Shown one piece after another: positions 15,264-21,930 of a stretch of 21,930 bases of DNA. A model generated the notes under the pieces. That model was given only the letters and a program-made list of their open reading frames with translations, was not told the DNA's origin and did no database searches. The DNA comes from Sulfurimonas sp. (lineage in GTDB: Bacteria > Campylobacterota > Campylobacteria > Campylobacterales > Sulfurimonadaceae). The DNA is taken from the NCBI GenBank assembly GCA_012963655.1, contig DTVI01000231.1, positions 1 through 21,930 of the forward strand, given 5' to 3'. Both the position numbers and the translations under genes were made by a program. Each line of letters starts with the position of its first letter. Positions within the stretch are counted from its first letter, which is position 1.

Positions 15264-15695
15264 TTAAGCCTTAATTCCAATAACAAGAGAATCTTTAGGC
15301 GTACTTAAAACAGATGTTTCATTGCAGTTACAATCTATAAATTCTTCCATATCCTTAAACTTAGGTGTTGTTATTGAAAAATTATCTGTATCTGCTTCTT
15401 CTGCTAAGACCTTAGCACTACCTACAATCATGTTAGTAGATTCTAAGACCATATCTTGCATGGTTTCAGCATCTGGGTTCTTTTGCATAAGATAAACTGA
15501 AATGATCTCTTTTACAAGAGTCTCTTCAAATCCAAGGTAAACTGTTTTAGTGTCCCCATTATCCATCTCTATATCCATAGAAGCAATTAGTGTTCTCATT
15601 TGGGATTGGGAATTTAAGCTATTGCTTTTTTTGCTTGTTAGCTCAATTTGATTGAGTAAAAAATTCTCAGCAGCTTCTATAATCATTGAAATCAT
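15264..15695 (-). CDS. cheX: CheX-like chemotaxis phosphatase
   Basis: A 143-residue protein of the CheC/CheX/FliY phosphatase family, which dephosphorylates CheY-P to end the chemotactic signal. The active-site signature is VLESTNMIVGSAK, with Glu85 and Asn88 as the expected catalytic pair. A single such motif, and the lack of a FliN-type domain, fit CheX better than FliY. The ATG at 15695 has AGGGA seven bases upstream; an ATG three codons on is less well placed. It is first in the cheX-fliN-fliO operon, behind a minus-strand TATAAT at 15739-15734. A C-terminal cysteine pair (DCNCNE) is unusual. Confidence is high for the family, moderate for CheX as opposed to CheC. Confidence 0.78.
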   Translation of the reverse strand: MISMIIEAAENFLLNQIELTSKKSNSLNSQSQMRTLIASMDIEMDNGDTKTVYLGFEETLVKEIISVYLMQKNPDAETMQDMVLESTNMIVGSAKVLAEEADTDNFSITTPKFKDMEEFIDCNCNETSVLSTPKDSLVIGIKA

Positions 15696-15733
15696 ATTGG
15701 TGTCCCTAGGTATGTTGTTTATAATTCTTCTAT

Positions 15734-15739
15734 ATTATA
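15734..15739 (-). promoter_or_regulatory. -10 box of the cheX-fliN-fliO operon
   Basis: Minus-strand TATAAT in a CCTATAATATAG context, 38 bases before the cheX ATG. It is a sigma-70 type element; I see neither the GG-N10-GC of sigma-54 nor a sigma-28 box, so this operon may not follow the usual flagellar gene hierarchy. Confidence 0.5.
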
Positions 15740-15955
15740 GGACAAAGGGATTAAGTGTAGTTTAATAATCTCATCTTAATCTAGAAATTTGGTTTGAATA
15801 CATGTATAAGGTGGAAGAAGTGACCGCCTTTCTTGAACTTTGCTAAAAACTTTGGTGCTAATATCTAGGTTTAATGACTTAGTAATACAAACTTGAGTAG
15901 AATTCGTTTTAAAAAATAGGCATATCTTATAGAAATATTTAATATTATAGAATTA
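15740..15955. other. Spacer between the cheX operon and the TauE gene
   Basis: About 215 bases without a supported gene. In the TauE frame a TAG closes at 15917-15919, and the 12 codons from there to the GTG read AYLIEIFNIIEL with no standard start. TATTAT at 15943-15948 could be a -10 box placing the transcript start at the GTG itself. Confidence 0.4.
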
Positions 15956-16675
15956 GTGTTTTTAGGACTATTTGTTGGTTCTCTTTCTGGTTTTTTTGGA
16001 ATTGGAGGGGGAACAATATTAGTACCTATCCTTTTATTTATGTCTTATGATATAAAAACAGCCATTGGTATTTCAGTTGTACAAATGGTTTTTTCATCAT
16101 TATATGGTTCTTTTTTAAACTTCAAAAAAGGTTCTTTAGCCTTTGATACCGTTTTACCTATAGGGATTGGTGGCTTTGTAGGTGCCTTGTTAAGTGGTTG
16201 GATCGTTTCTAATGTAGAAGCTAATGTACTTGAATATGTATTTTTAATCTTTGTTTGTATAGCTATAGCTAGAATGGCTTATTCACCAGGGCAGTATCAA
16301 GAAAGTAAAAAAATACATCCTATAGTCTTATTTTTAATTGGTACCGTTTTAGGTGTTTTTTCTATTTCTATTGGGGTAGGGGGATCAATATTATTGGTAC
16401 CAATCTTAGTAGGATTTTTACATTTTGAATTGAAAAAGGCCATCTCAGCAGGACTTTTCTTTGTAGTTTTTTCTTCTATCTCAGGCCTTATAAGCTTGTC
16501 TGTAGTCGGACAAATTCAATACCTTGATGGTATTATCATAGGAGCGGCCTCGTTGGCCGGTGTTTACTTCGGTGTTCAGTTGAATCACAAAACATCAAGT
16601 ATCTTACAAAAAAGACTCTTACTTGGTTTTTATATCTCCGTATTATCTTATCTAATATTCAGGACCTTCTCATGA
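15956..16675 (+). CDS. TauE/SafE-family (DUF81) membrane permease
   Basis: A polytopic protein of 239 residues with seven to eight hydrophobic helices in two related halves. Each half starts with the family's glycine motif: SGFFGIGGGTILVPIL near residue 10 and ISIGVGGSILLVPIL near 140. The family has been linked to export or import of sulfite, sulfonates and other small organic anions; the substrate here cannot be told. The only standard start in frame is GTG 15956, which lacks a ribosome binding site and makes the first helix short. The open frame upstream (IEIFNIIEL) looks like genuine protein. The gene either begins at a rare ATA or ATT codon or is read as a leaderless message. Its stop overlaps the uvrA start by four bases. 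Confidence 0.85.
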   Translation: MFLGLFVGSLSGFFGIGGGTILVPILLFMSYDIKTAIGISVVQMVFSSLYGSFLNFKKGSLAFDTVLPIGIGGFVGALLSGWIVSNVEANVLEYVFLIFVCIAIARMAYSPGQYQESKKIHPIVLFLIGTVLGVFSISIGVGGSILLVPILVGFLHFELKKAISAGLFFVVFSSISGLISLSVVGQIQYLDGIIIGAASLAGVYFGVQLNHKTSSILQKRLLLGFYISVLSYLIFRTFS

Positions 16676-19488
16676 TTAAAGTTACCGGCGCACGCGAAAA
16701 TAATCTTAAAAATATTTCTTTAGAAATTCCCAAAAATAAACTTATTGTTTTTACAGGTTTAAGTGGTTCGGGTAAGTCAACCCTAGCCTTTGATACTCTA
16801 TATGCTGAGGGCCAAAGACGTTATATTGAATCTTTGTCTTCTTATGCACGACAATTCTTAGACAAGATTGGAAAACCTGAGGTAGATAAGATTGAGGGGC
16901 TAACACCTGCAATTGCTATTGATCAAAAGACAACGTCTAAGAATCCACGTTCAACCGTAGGGACTATTACAGAGATTTATGATTATATGCGTTTATTATA
17001 TGCAAGAGTAGGGGAACAACATTGTCATATCTGTTCTAAGCCAATTTCTAAGATGAATGCCAGTGATATTATAGAGCAGGTAGGAAAACTTCCAATGAAG
17101 TCAAAGGTTATTATCTTAGCACCTTTAATTCGTGAGAAAAAAGGTACTTTTGTAGACCTTATAGAATCTCTTAGAGCAAAGGGTTATGTTCGTGCAATGA
17201 TAGATGGTGTAATGGCTAGACTAGATGAGGATATAGAACTTTCTAAAACGAAGAAACACACTATTAAGGTTGTTATTGACCGTATCGTGATGAAAGATGA
17301 TAACAAAGAACGAATAGCACAAGATGTGGAAAAAGCCCTTAAAGAATCTTATGGAGAATTAGAAATAGAGATTCTAAATTATGAAGAAGTTGGTTTGCCT
17401 GAGAAGATGATTCATTATTCAGAACACTTAGCCTGTCATACCTGTAAGGTAAGTTTTGAGCCTCTTGAACCACTTTCATTTTCATTTAATTCGCCTAAGG
17501 GTGCTTGTACTGAATGTGATGGACTAGGGATTCGTTACGCTCTTGATAATGACAAAATTATTGATGCAGACTTATCGGTTGAAAAAGGCGCGGTTAAAAT
17601 TGTTTATGGTCTTAATAAAGGCTATTACTTTACCTTTTTAAAGGGATTTTGTGCTCATGAAAAGATCTCTATTACAAAGCCTTTTTCATCTCTTGAAGAA
17701 TATCAACAAAAAGCCATATTACATGGAAGTATAGATGAGGTGCCTTTTGAATGGAAGGGACATCCTATTAAGCGTGTATGGCCAGGAATAACAAAAATTG
17801 CTTATGATATGTTCAAAGATGAAAAAGAATTACAAGATTATATGAGTGAAAAAACATGTTCAAAATGTAATGGAAATCGTCTTAGACTAGAATCTTTGGC
17901 GGTAGATGTGGCAGGTAAGAAGATTTTTGAACTTATTCAGATGCCTATAGAAGACACATATGCATTTTTTAAAGATGATAATAATTTTAAGCACTTTTCT
18001 AAACAAACAGCAATGATAGGTGAACCTATTTTAAATGAGGTAAAAGAAAGACTGTTTTTTCTTTATGATGTAGGACTTGGTTATCTTTCACTTTCTAGAG
18101 ATGCAAGGTCTATCTCTGGTGGTGAAGCCCAGCGTATTCGTATCGCCTCACAAATTGGTTCTGGTCTGACAGGTGTTATGTATGTTCTTGATGAACCAAG
18201 TATTGGTTTACATGAAAGAGATACTCTCAAGCTTATTCGTACCCTACGTTCTTTACAAGAAAAGGGAAATACCGTTATCGTGGTTGAACATGATAAGGAA
18301 ACCATTCAACATGCAGATTATATTGTAGATATTGGCCCAGGCGCGGGTAAATATGGGGGAGAAGTTGTTTTCTCAGGAACGCTAGATAAGATGAAAAAAG
18401 CTAAGACACTTACTGCTGATTATTTATACGGTAGAAAGATGATTGAATACTTTTACAGACGTCCTCAAGAAGACTGGATTGAGATTAAAAATGTAACCAT
18501 CAACAATATAGTAAACCTTTCAGTAAAGATTCCTCTACATAACCTTGTATGTGTTTCAGGTGTAAGCGGTTCAGGAAAGTCATCTTTAATACTTCAAACC
18601 CTTCTCCCAGTAGCAAGAGAACTTCTTAATCATGCTAGAAAGGTTAAGAAGATTAAAGGTGTTGAGATTGATGGGCTTGAACAACTAGATAAGGTTATTT
18701 ATCTAGACCAAAGCCCTATTGGACGTACGCCTCGCTCTAACCCAGCAACCTATACAGGTCTGATGGATGAACTTCGCCTTCTTTTTGCTAAGACTAAAGA
18801 AGCTCAAATTCGCGGGTATACTTCTTCACGATTTTCTTTTAATGTTAAGGGTGGGCGTTGTGAAAAATGTCAGGGAGAGGGTGAGATTAAAATCGAAATG
18901 CACTTCTTACCAGACATTATGGTCAAATGTGATTCATGTCATGGTCAGCGTTATAATCCTCAGTCTTTAGAGATCTTATATAAGGGAAAATCGATTTCAG
19001 ATGTATTGAACATGTCTGTTTCAGAAGCCCTAGAATTTTTTGCACCAATTCCAAAGATTAAGATGAAGCTAAAAACACTAAATGATGTTGGACTAGGTTA
19101 CATATCTTTAGGTCAAAATGCGGTAACACTTTCTGGTGGTGAGGCTCAGCGTATTAAGCTATCTAAAGAGCTTAGTCGAAAAGATACAGGAAAGACTCTA
19201 TATATCTTAGATGAACCTACCACAGGTCTTCATTTTGAAGATGTAAACCGCTTAACCCAGGTCTTACATAATTTTGTAGACTTAGGTAATTCTGTTTTAG
19301 TGATAGAGCATAATCTTGATATGGTGAAGAATGCAGATTATGTTATTGATATGGGCCCTGAGGGGGGAGCTAAGGGTGGACGTATAGTAGGCGTTGGTAC
19401 ACCTGAAGAAATAGCTGATAACTTTAAAGAGATGGGCTCTTATACGGGAGAGTTTTTGAAGAAAGAGCTTGCTTTACATAAAAAATAA
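16672..19488 (+). CDS. uvrA: Excinuclease ABC subunit A (UvrA)
   Basis: UvrA is the damage-recognising ATPase of nucleotide excision repair; its dimer loads UvrB onto lesions. The 938 residues are full length. The first Walker A loop is GLSGSGKST (29-37) and the second GVSGSGKSS (630-638). Zinc clusters are Cys255/258/279/282 and Cys730/733/753/756. ABC signatures appear as SISGGEAQRI and LSGGEAQRIKL, with Walker B strands YVLDEPSIGLH and YILDEPTTGLH. The ATG overlaps the stop of the TauE gene (ATGA), implying translational coupling. No LexA-type box is visible ahead of it. A promoter-like TGATACAAT follows its end and probably serves the HDOD gene. Confidence 0.97.
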   Translation: MIKVTGARENNLKNISLEIPKNKLIVFTGLSGSGKSTLAFDTLYAEGQRRYIESLSSYARQFLDKIGKPEVDKIEGLTPAIAIDQKTTSKNPRSTVGTITEIYDYMRLLYARVGEQHCHICSKPISKMNASDIIEQVGKLPMKSKVIILAPLIREKKGTFVDLIESLRAKGYVRAMIDGVMARLDEDIELSKTKKHTIKVVIDRIVMKDDNKERIAQDVEKALKESYGELEIEILNYEEVGLPEKMIHYSEHLACHTCKVSFEPLEPLSFSFNSPKGACTECDGLGIRYALDNDKIIDADLSVEKGAVKIVYGLNKGYYFTFLKGFCAHEKISITKPFSSLEEYQQKAILHGSIDEVPFEWKGHPIKRVWPGITKIAYDMFKDEKELQDYMSEKTCSKCNGNRLRLESLAVDVAGKKIFELIQMPIEDTYAFFKDDNNFKHFSKQTAMIGEPILNEVKERLFFLYDVGLGYLSLSRDARSISGGEAQRIRIASQIGSGLTGVMYVLDEPSIGLHERDTLKLIRTLRSLQEKGNTVIVVEHDKETIQHADYIVDIGPGAGKYGGEVVFSGTLDKMKKAKTLTADYLYGRKMIEYFYRRPQEDWIEIKNVTINNIVNLSVKIPLHNLVCVSGVSGSGKSSLILQTLLPVARELLNHARKVKKIKGVEIDGLEQLDKVIYLDQSPIGRTPRSNPATYTGLMDELRLLFAKTKEAQIRGYTSSRFSFNVKGGRCEKCQGEGEIKIEMHFLPDIMVKCDSCHGQRYNPQSLEILYKGKSISDVLNMSVSEALEFFAPIPKIKMKLKTLNDVGLGYISLGQNAVTLSGGEAQRIKLSKELSRKDTGKTLYILDEPTTGLHFEDVNRLTQVLHNFVDLGNSVLVIEHNLDMVKNADYVIDMGPEGGAKGGRIVGVGTPEEIADNFKEMGSYTGEFLKKELALHKK

Positions 19489-19496
19489 ACATTTAG

Positions 19497-19505
19497 TGAT
19501 ACAAT
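19497..19505 (+). promoter_or_regulatory. Candidate extended -10 of the HDOD gene
   Basis: TGATACAAT 32 bases before the HDOD ATG, between the uvrA stop and an AAAGGG ribosome binding site. It suggests that the HDOD gene can be expressed apart from uvrA. Confidence 0.4.
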
Positions 19506-19536
19506 AAAGAAAATAAAAACTTAAAGGGATATATAA

Positions 19537-20364
19537 ATGAGATCATCTCTTGTTGAAAGCATTAAATCCCTTCCTGCTCTACCCAAGACCATCGTCGAAA
19601 TGCAACAAGTTTGTTCTAATCCTGATGCGGGGATTAATGATCTTATTAGTGTTGTGCAAAAAGATCCTATGATTGTAGCTAACCTTCTTAAGGCAGCTAA
19701 CTCGCCTCTTTATTGTTTTGGAAAAGAAATTAAGAGTGTGGCTCAGGCTGTTTCTCTTTTTGGTATGTCTATGACACGTTCTATTGCTATTGGTAATTCT
19801 GTTAAAAAACTTTTGAATGTTGATATGGAACCTTATGGTGTCAGCTCAGAAAAATTTGCTGATATTTCAAATCAACAAGCTGTTTTAATGTATAACTGGT
19901 ATTCAAAGATTGATAGAAAAAAGATGGAAAATCTTTTTCTTGCTTGTTTTCTTCAGGAAACAGGAAAGATTATCATTGCCTCTGATGTCATCAAAGAAGA
20001 CCTTCTCTTTAATTTTAAATCAGAAATAGAAATAAGTAATAATATTCCTCAGGTTGAATTTTCCTATGTAGAAGAAACAACCGCCACCGTTACAGCAGCT
20101 ATTTTTGAACACTGGAAGTTTGATGAAACCTTTGTAGATATAATTCGTTTCTCAGATACCTACGCAAAGGCACCTAAAGACATTAAAGAATACGCAACCG
20201 CACTTAACATTGTTAAGACAATTGCCCCTGTAAACGGTCCCTTTTCAGACCAAGCCATTAGCTTTGGTCTAAGAAAGGCACATGACGCAGGATATGATCA
20301 TGAGATGCTTGAAGATATAGTTGAGGATGTAATGGATCAGTTAGGTGTTATTTTTGAATATTAA
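19537..20364 (+). CDS. HDOD-domain protein
   Basis: A 275-residue single-domain protein of the HDOD family, a non-catalytic relative of HD phosphohydrolases found in signalling proteins. Typical blocks are LPALPKTIVEMQQV (12-25), the ISVVQKDPMIVANLLKAANSP segment near 37-57, and SVAQAVSLFGMSMTRSIAI near 67-85. Metal-binding HD residues are missing, as is usual for HDOD. No EAL, GGDEF or receiver domain is attached, so it probably works through a protein partner. HDOD proteins have been tied to motility, cyclic-di-GMP and stress in other bacteria; nothing here fixes the role. The ATG has AAAGGG nine bases upstream. It follows uvrA by 48 bases. Confidence 0.85.
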   Translation: MRSSLVESIKSLPALPKTIVEMQQVCSNPDAGINDLISVVQKDPMIVANLLKAANSPLYCFGKEIKSVAQAVSLFGMSMTRSIAIGNSVKKLLNVDMEPYGVSSEKFADISNQQAVLMYNWYSKIDRKKMENLFLACFLQETGKIIIASDVIKEDLLFNFKSEIEISNNIPQVEFSYVEETTATVTAAIFEHWKFDETFVDIIRFSDTYAKAPKDIKEYATALNIVKTIAPVNGPFSDQAISFGLRKAHDAGYDHEMLEDIVEDVMDQLGVIFEY

Positions 20365-20370
20365 AATAGA

Positions 20371-20413
20371 CTATCCTTAGAAAAGAAGAACTTTACCTTC
20401 TTCTCTTAGGTAG
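20371..20413. terminator. Strong bidirectional hairpin terminator
   Basis: CTATCCTTAGAAAAGAAG (20371-20388) pairs with CTTCTTCTCTTAGGTAG (20397-20413) around an eight-base loop, with about 15 pairs and small bulges. It sits between the convergent stops of the HDOD gene and the SPL-like remnant and is the best terminator in the window. Confidence 0.6.
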
Positions 20414-20418
20414 AACTC

Positions 20419-21295
20419 TTAACTGTAGATATATTGCATTTCTGTCTTTTCGCAATATGAACTAACCATAGCGCGCTCTAAATCCACATTTGCGTAATAC
20501 TCATACCCAAAACATTTTTTCCATAAAGAATGGTCTTCCATACAAAGATAAAAGAAAACCTTTTTATGCCAGGGCTTAAAAGACTCATATGCATATTTAA
20601 ACATTTCTTCTTTTATAGATAAGGGATAAGATGCCTTACCTGCTGCATTATCAAAGGGCATTTGTAATATTTTAGAATTGAAATTTCTTTGACGAAGTTT
20701 ATTTATTACTGGCTTGATAAAGGTTAATGTTCCTATATGATAGGTCTTATTGGAATCTAGTTGTATATTTCTAAGCTTGTCTTTAAAGCCTGAATCGAAG
20801 GTGATTTTTTCTTCCTTATAAAAAGACTGGATGGTACAATAAGAACAATCAAATCCACAGCTTTCAACTGCGTCAAATGTTATAATCTTACAACAACGTG
20901 TACCCTCAGATGCAACAGGACACATGCCTAGACCAAAGCCTTCTTTTGGCTTGGTGGTAAAAGAAAATTTCTGCTCAGATCTAAGTATGGAAGGGTCAAA
21001 TCCATCATAACTTTTAGGTTTGTTTTTAACCTCATTATATATCTTAGTGATACGTTGTAAGATAACCTTTGAATGGGTATGTTCAGGCCATATCTGATTA
21101 ATATTTTTCTCTCTCCACATCTCAAAATCATTTGCCATTTCTATGATGAGGCGAAGTTGTTGATAAGAAAACTTATGGGTATAGGCCTTAGTCTCAATAA
21201 AGGCTTGCTGCTGAGGTTTTAGCTTTTTATAGGTCTTATATCTTAAAATTTAAAATAGGGCTTTTTTTAAGTGAATTTACAATATTATTGCGCAC
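20419..21295 (-). pseudogene. Decayed SPL-like radical SAM gene
   Basis: The main open frame, 20419-21138 (239 codons from an ATG without a ribosome binding site), encodes an SPL-like radical SAM protein. Residues 73-101 hold MCPVASEGTRCC and the cluster motif CGFDCSYC (Cys94, Cys98, Cys101). Two lesions are apparent. First, the same frame stays open 37 codons upstream (to 21249) with family-like sequence (KLKPQQQAFIETKA) but no start codon. A GTG at 21295 in another frame gives 19 further codons, so a one-base frameshift near 21243-21256 probably split the N-terminus. Second, YHIGT (133-137) runs straight into LTFIKPVINKLR, whereas in homologues as I remember them about 150 residues of the barrel lie between. 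The rest (ILQMPFDNAAGKASYPL onward) is a normal C-terminus. The product is probably non-functional, though the shortened frame is intact. Confidence 0.65.
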
Positions 21296-21369
21296 GAGAA
21301 AGCCTGAAGGACAAGTAAGTTTATGGATTTAAAGCAACTCAGGGACAAATAGAAAAGATAGAAGTAAAT
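21296..21369. other. Divergent spacer upstream of the small ORF
   Basis: Short AT-rich spacer between the SPL-like remnant and the 46-residue ORF. The small ORF's frame is open here for 17 further codons back to a TAA at 21316-21318 (VYGFKATQGQIEKIEVN), without a standard start codon. No clear promoter was recognised. Confidence 0.25.
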
Positions 21370-21510
21370 ATGGCACAAAGTAATTGTGAAGACCTTAGTA
21401 CTTACTTACAATATATTGCCTTACACGCGGTGATATACGCGGTAGTAGAAGTACGTTCAACAGGTAATTTTGAAGCAATGTTAAAGTGTATTGCTGATAG
21501 TCGTAAATAA
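21370..21510 (+). CDS. Possible 46-residue small protein or gene remnant
   Basis: An ATG at 21370 opens 46 codons ending at TAA 21508-21510, reading MAQSNCEDLSTYLQYIAL onward, with a hydrophobic centre (IALHAVIYAVVEV) and two cysteines. The frame extends 17 codons upstream without a usual start, so this could be the tail of a damaged longer gene rather than a real small gene. The purine-rich AGATAGAAG before the ATG is a weak ribosome binding site. It ends 20 bases before the AAA+ gene, so they could share a transcript. I do not recognise the family. Confidence 0.35.
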   Translation: MAQSNCEDLSTYLQYIALHAVIYAVVEVRSTGNFEAMLKCIADSRK

Positions 21511-21530
21511 TAAATTATAAAGAGTAAAAC

Positions 21531-21930
21531 ATGACAGAAACAGAAGCCTTAGTAAAAGCAAATATTGAAAAATTCAAAAACCATGATGACAAAGATGAAT
21601 TTGATGAGTCAGGTCTAAAAGAAGCTCAAAATAATATTGATTTTGTTAAAGAGTTCAAAGAAGAACTAGCTAAAGATTTATTTGGTCAAGAACAAGCTAT
21701 TAATATCGTGGCTAACAGTATGAAAACGGCTGTTAGAGATGATAAGGGACCTAAGTCTACTTACCTTTTCCTAGGTTCTCCTGCAACAGGAAAGACCTTC
21801 CTTGCTGAACTTATGGCTGAACATATTCCTAAATATAAGATTATGAAATTTGATATGACTCAGTACCACCAACAAAATGGTGGAGAGTTATATGGTTATC
21901 CTGCTGGTTGGAAGGGTTATGGTGTTGGTC
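21531..21930 (+). CDS. ClpB-D2-type AAA+ ATPase (3' end cut by window edge)
   Basis: 133 codons of an AAA+ ATPase are visible. After an acidic helical N-terminus (1-48), LFGQEQAINIVANSMKTAV (50-68) matches the entry to a Clp/Hsp100 second ATPase domain. The Walker A loop is GSPATGKT (82-89). FDMTQYHQQN and then YGYPAGWKGYG match the ClpA/ClpB pore-loop region, where the tyrosine-containing GYVGY element contacts substrate. There is no room for an N-domain or first ATPase ring, so this is a single-ring, D2-like unfoldase or remodeller, not ClpB itself. Walker B, the sensors and the C-terminus lie beyond the edge. The ATG follows an AAAGAG purine run. Partner and substrate are unknown. Confidence 0.8.
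   Translation, partial: MTETEALVKANIEKFKNHDDKDEFDESGLKEAQNNIDFVKEFKEELAKDLFGQEQAINIVANSMKTAVRDDKGPKSTYLFLGSPATGKTFLAELMAEHIPKYKIMKFDMTQYHQQNGGELYGYPAGWKGYGVG

Noticed and set aside
21250..21530. Toxin-antitoxin pair near the right edge
   Set aside because: Only one weak small ORF is present, with no toxin or antitoxin motif and no coupled partner.
1..21930. CRISPR array, insertion sequence, phage or integrase genes
   Set aside because: No repeat-spacer pattern, transposase or integrase motifs were seen; base composition and gene style look uniform.

Overview
The window looks like chromosomal DNA from a low-GC member of the Campylobacterota (the former epsilonproteobacteria; Sulfurimonas-, Sulfurovum- or Arcobacter-like). 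The evidence is the AT-rich coding style, the N-terminus of YebC (MGRAFEYRKAAKEKR, the form I associate with this phylum), the ppiD-ftsA order, an rsmH gene followed by a tiny FtsL-like membrane protein, and a split flagellar set containing a long FliO. The genus cannot be fixed from the sequence alone. TTG and GTG starts are common (ftsA, rsmH, the FtsL-like gene, the RND pump, the PPOX gene, tauE).

Layout. 1-2374 (minus): 3'-truncated ftsA behind ppiD, an envelope/division pair. 2533-3846 (plus): bioA, biotin synthesis. 3904-4494 (minus): an aldolase-fold protein that has lost its metal-binding residues. 4664-8985 (plus): rsmH, an FtsL-like gene and an orphan RND exporter, probably one transcript. 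9060-9770 (minus): yebC with a structured leader, divergent from dus (10038-10988). 11100-12716 (minus): an unknown Sel1-repeat membrane protein and a PPOX-family flavoprotein, then a divergent dicarboxylate/amino-acid symporter (12798-14021). 14018-15695 (minus): cheX-fliN-fliO, a small flagellar/chemotaxis operon. 15956-20364 (plus): a TauE/SafE permease overlapping uvrA, then an HDOD gene. 20419-21295 (minus): a decayed SPL-like radical SAM gene. 21370-21510 (plus): a 46-residue ORF. 21531-21930 (plus): the start of a stand-alone ClpB-D2-type AAA+ ATPase.

Most genes are housekeeping: division and envelope (ftsA, ppiD, rsmH, FtsL-like), DNA repair (uvrA), translation and RNA modification (yebC, rsmH, dus), cofactor supply (bioA) and motility (cheX, fliN, fliO). 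I see no mobile element, CRISPR array, rRNA or tRNA. I did not find a clearly new multi-gene system. The most unusual items are the broken SPL-like gene with two separate lesions, the histidine-less class II aldolase homologue, the yebC leader (GC-rich hairpin plus an overlapping upstream ORF, next to an operator-like palindrome), the uncertain start of the TauE permease, and the stand-alone D2-type ATPase at the right edge.
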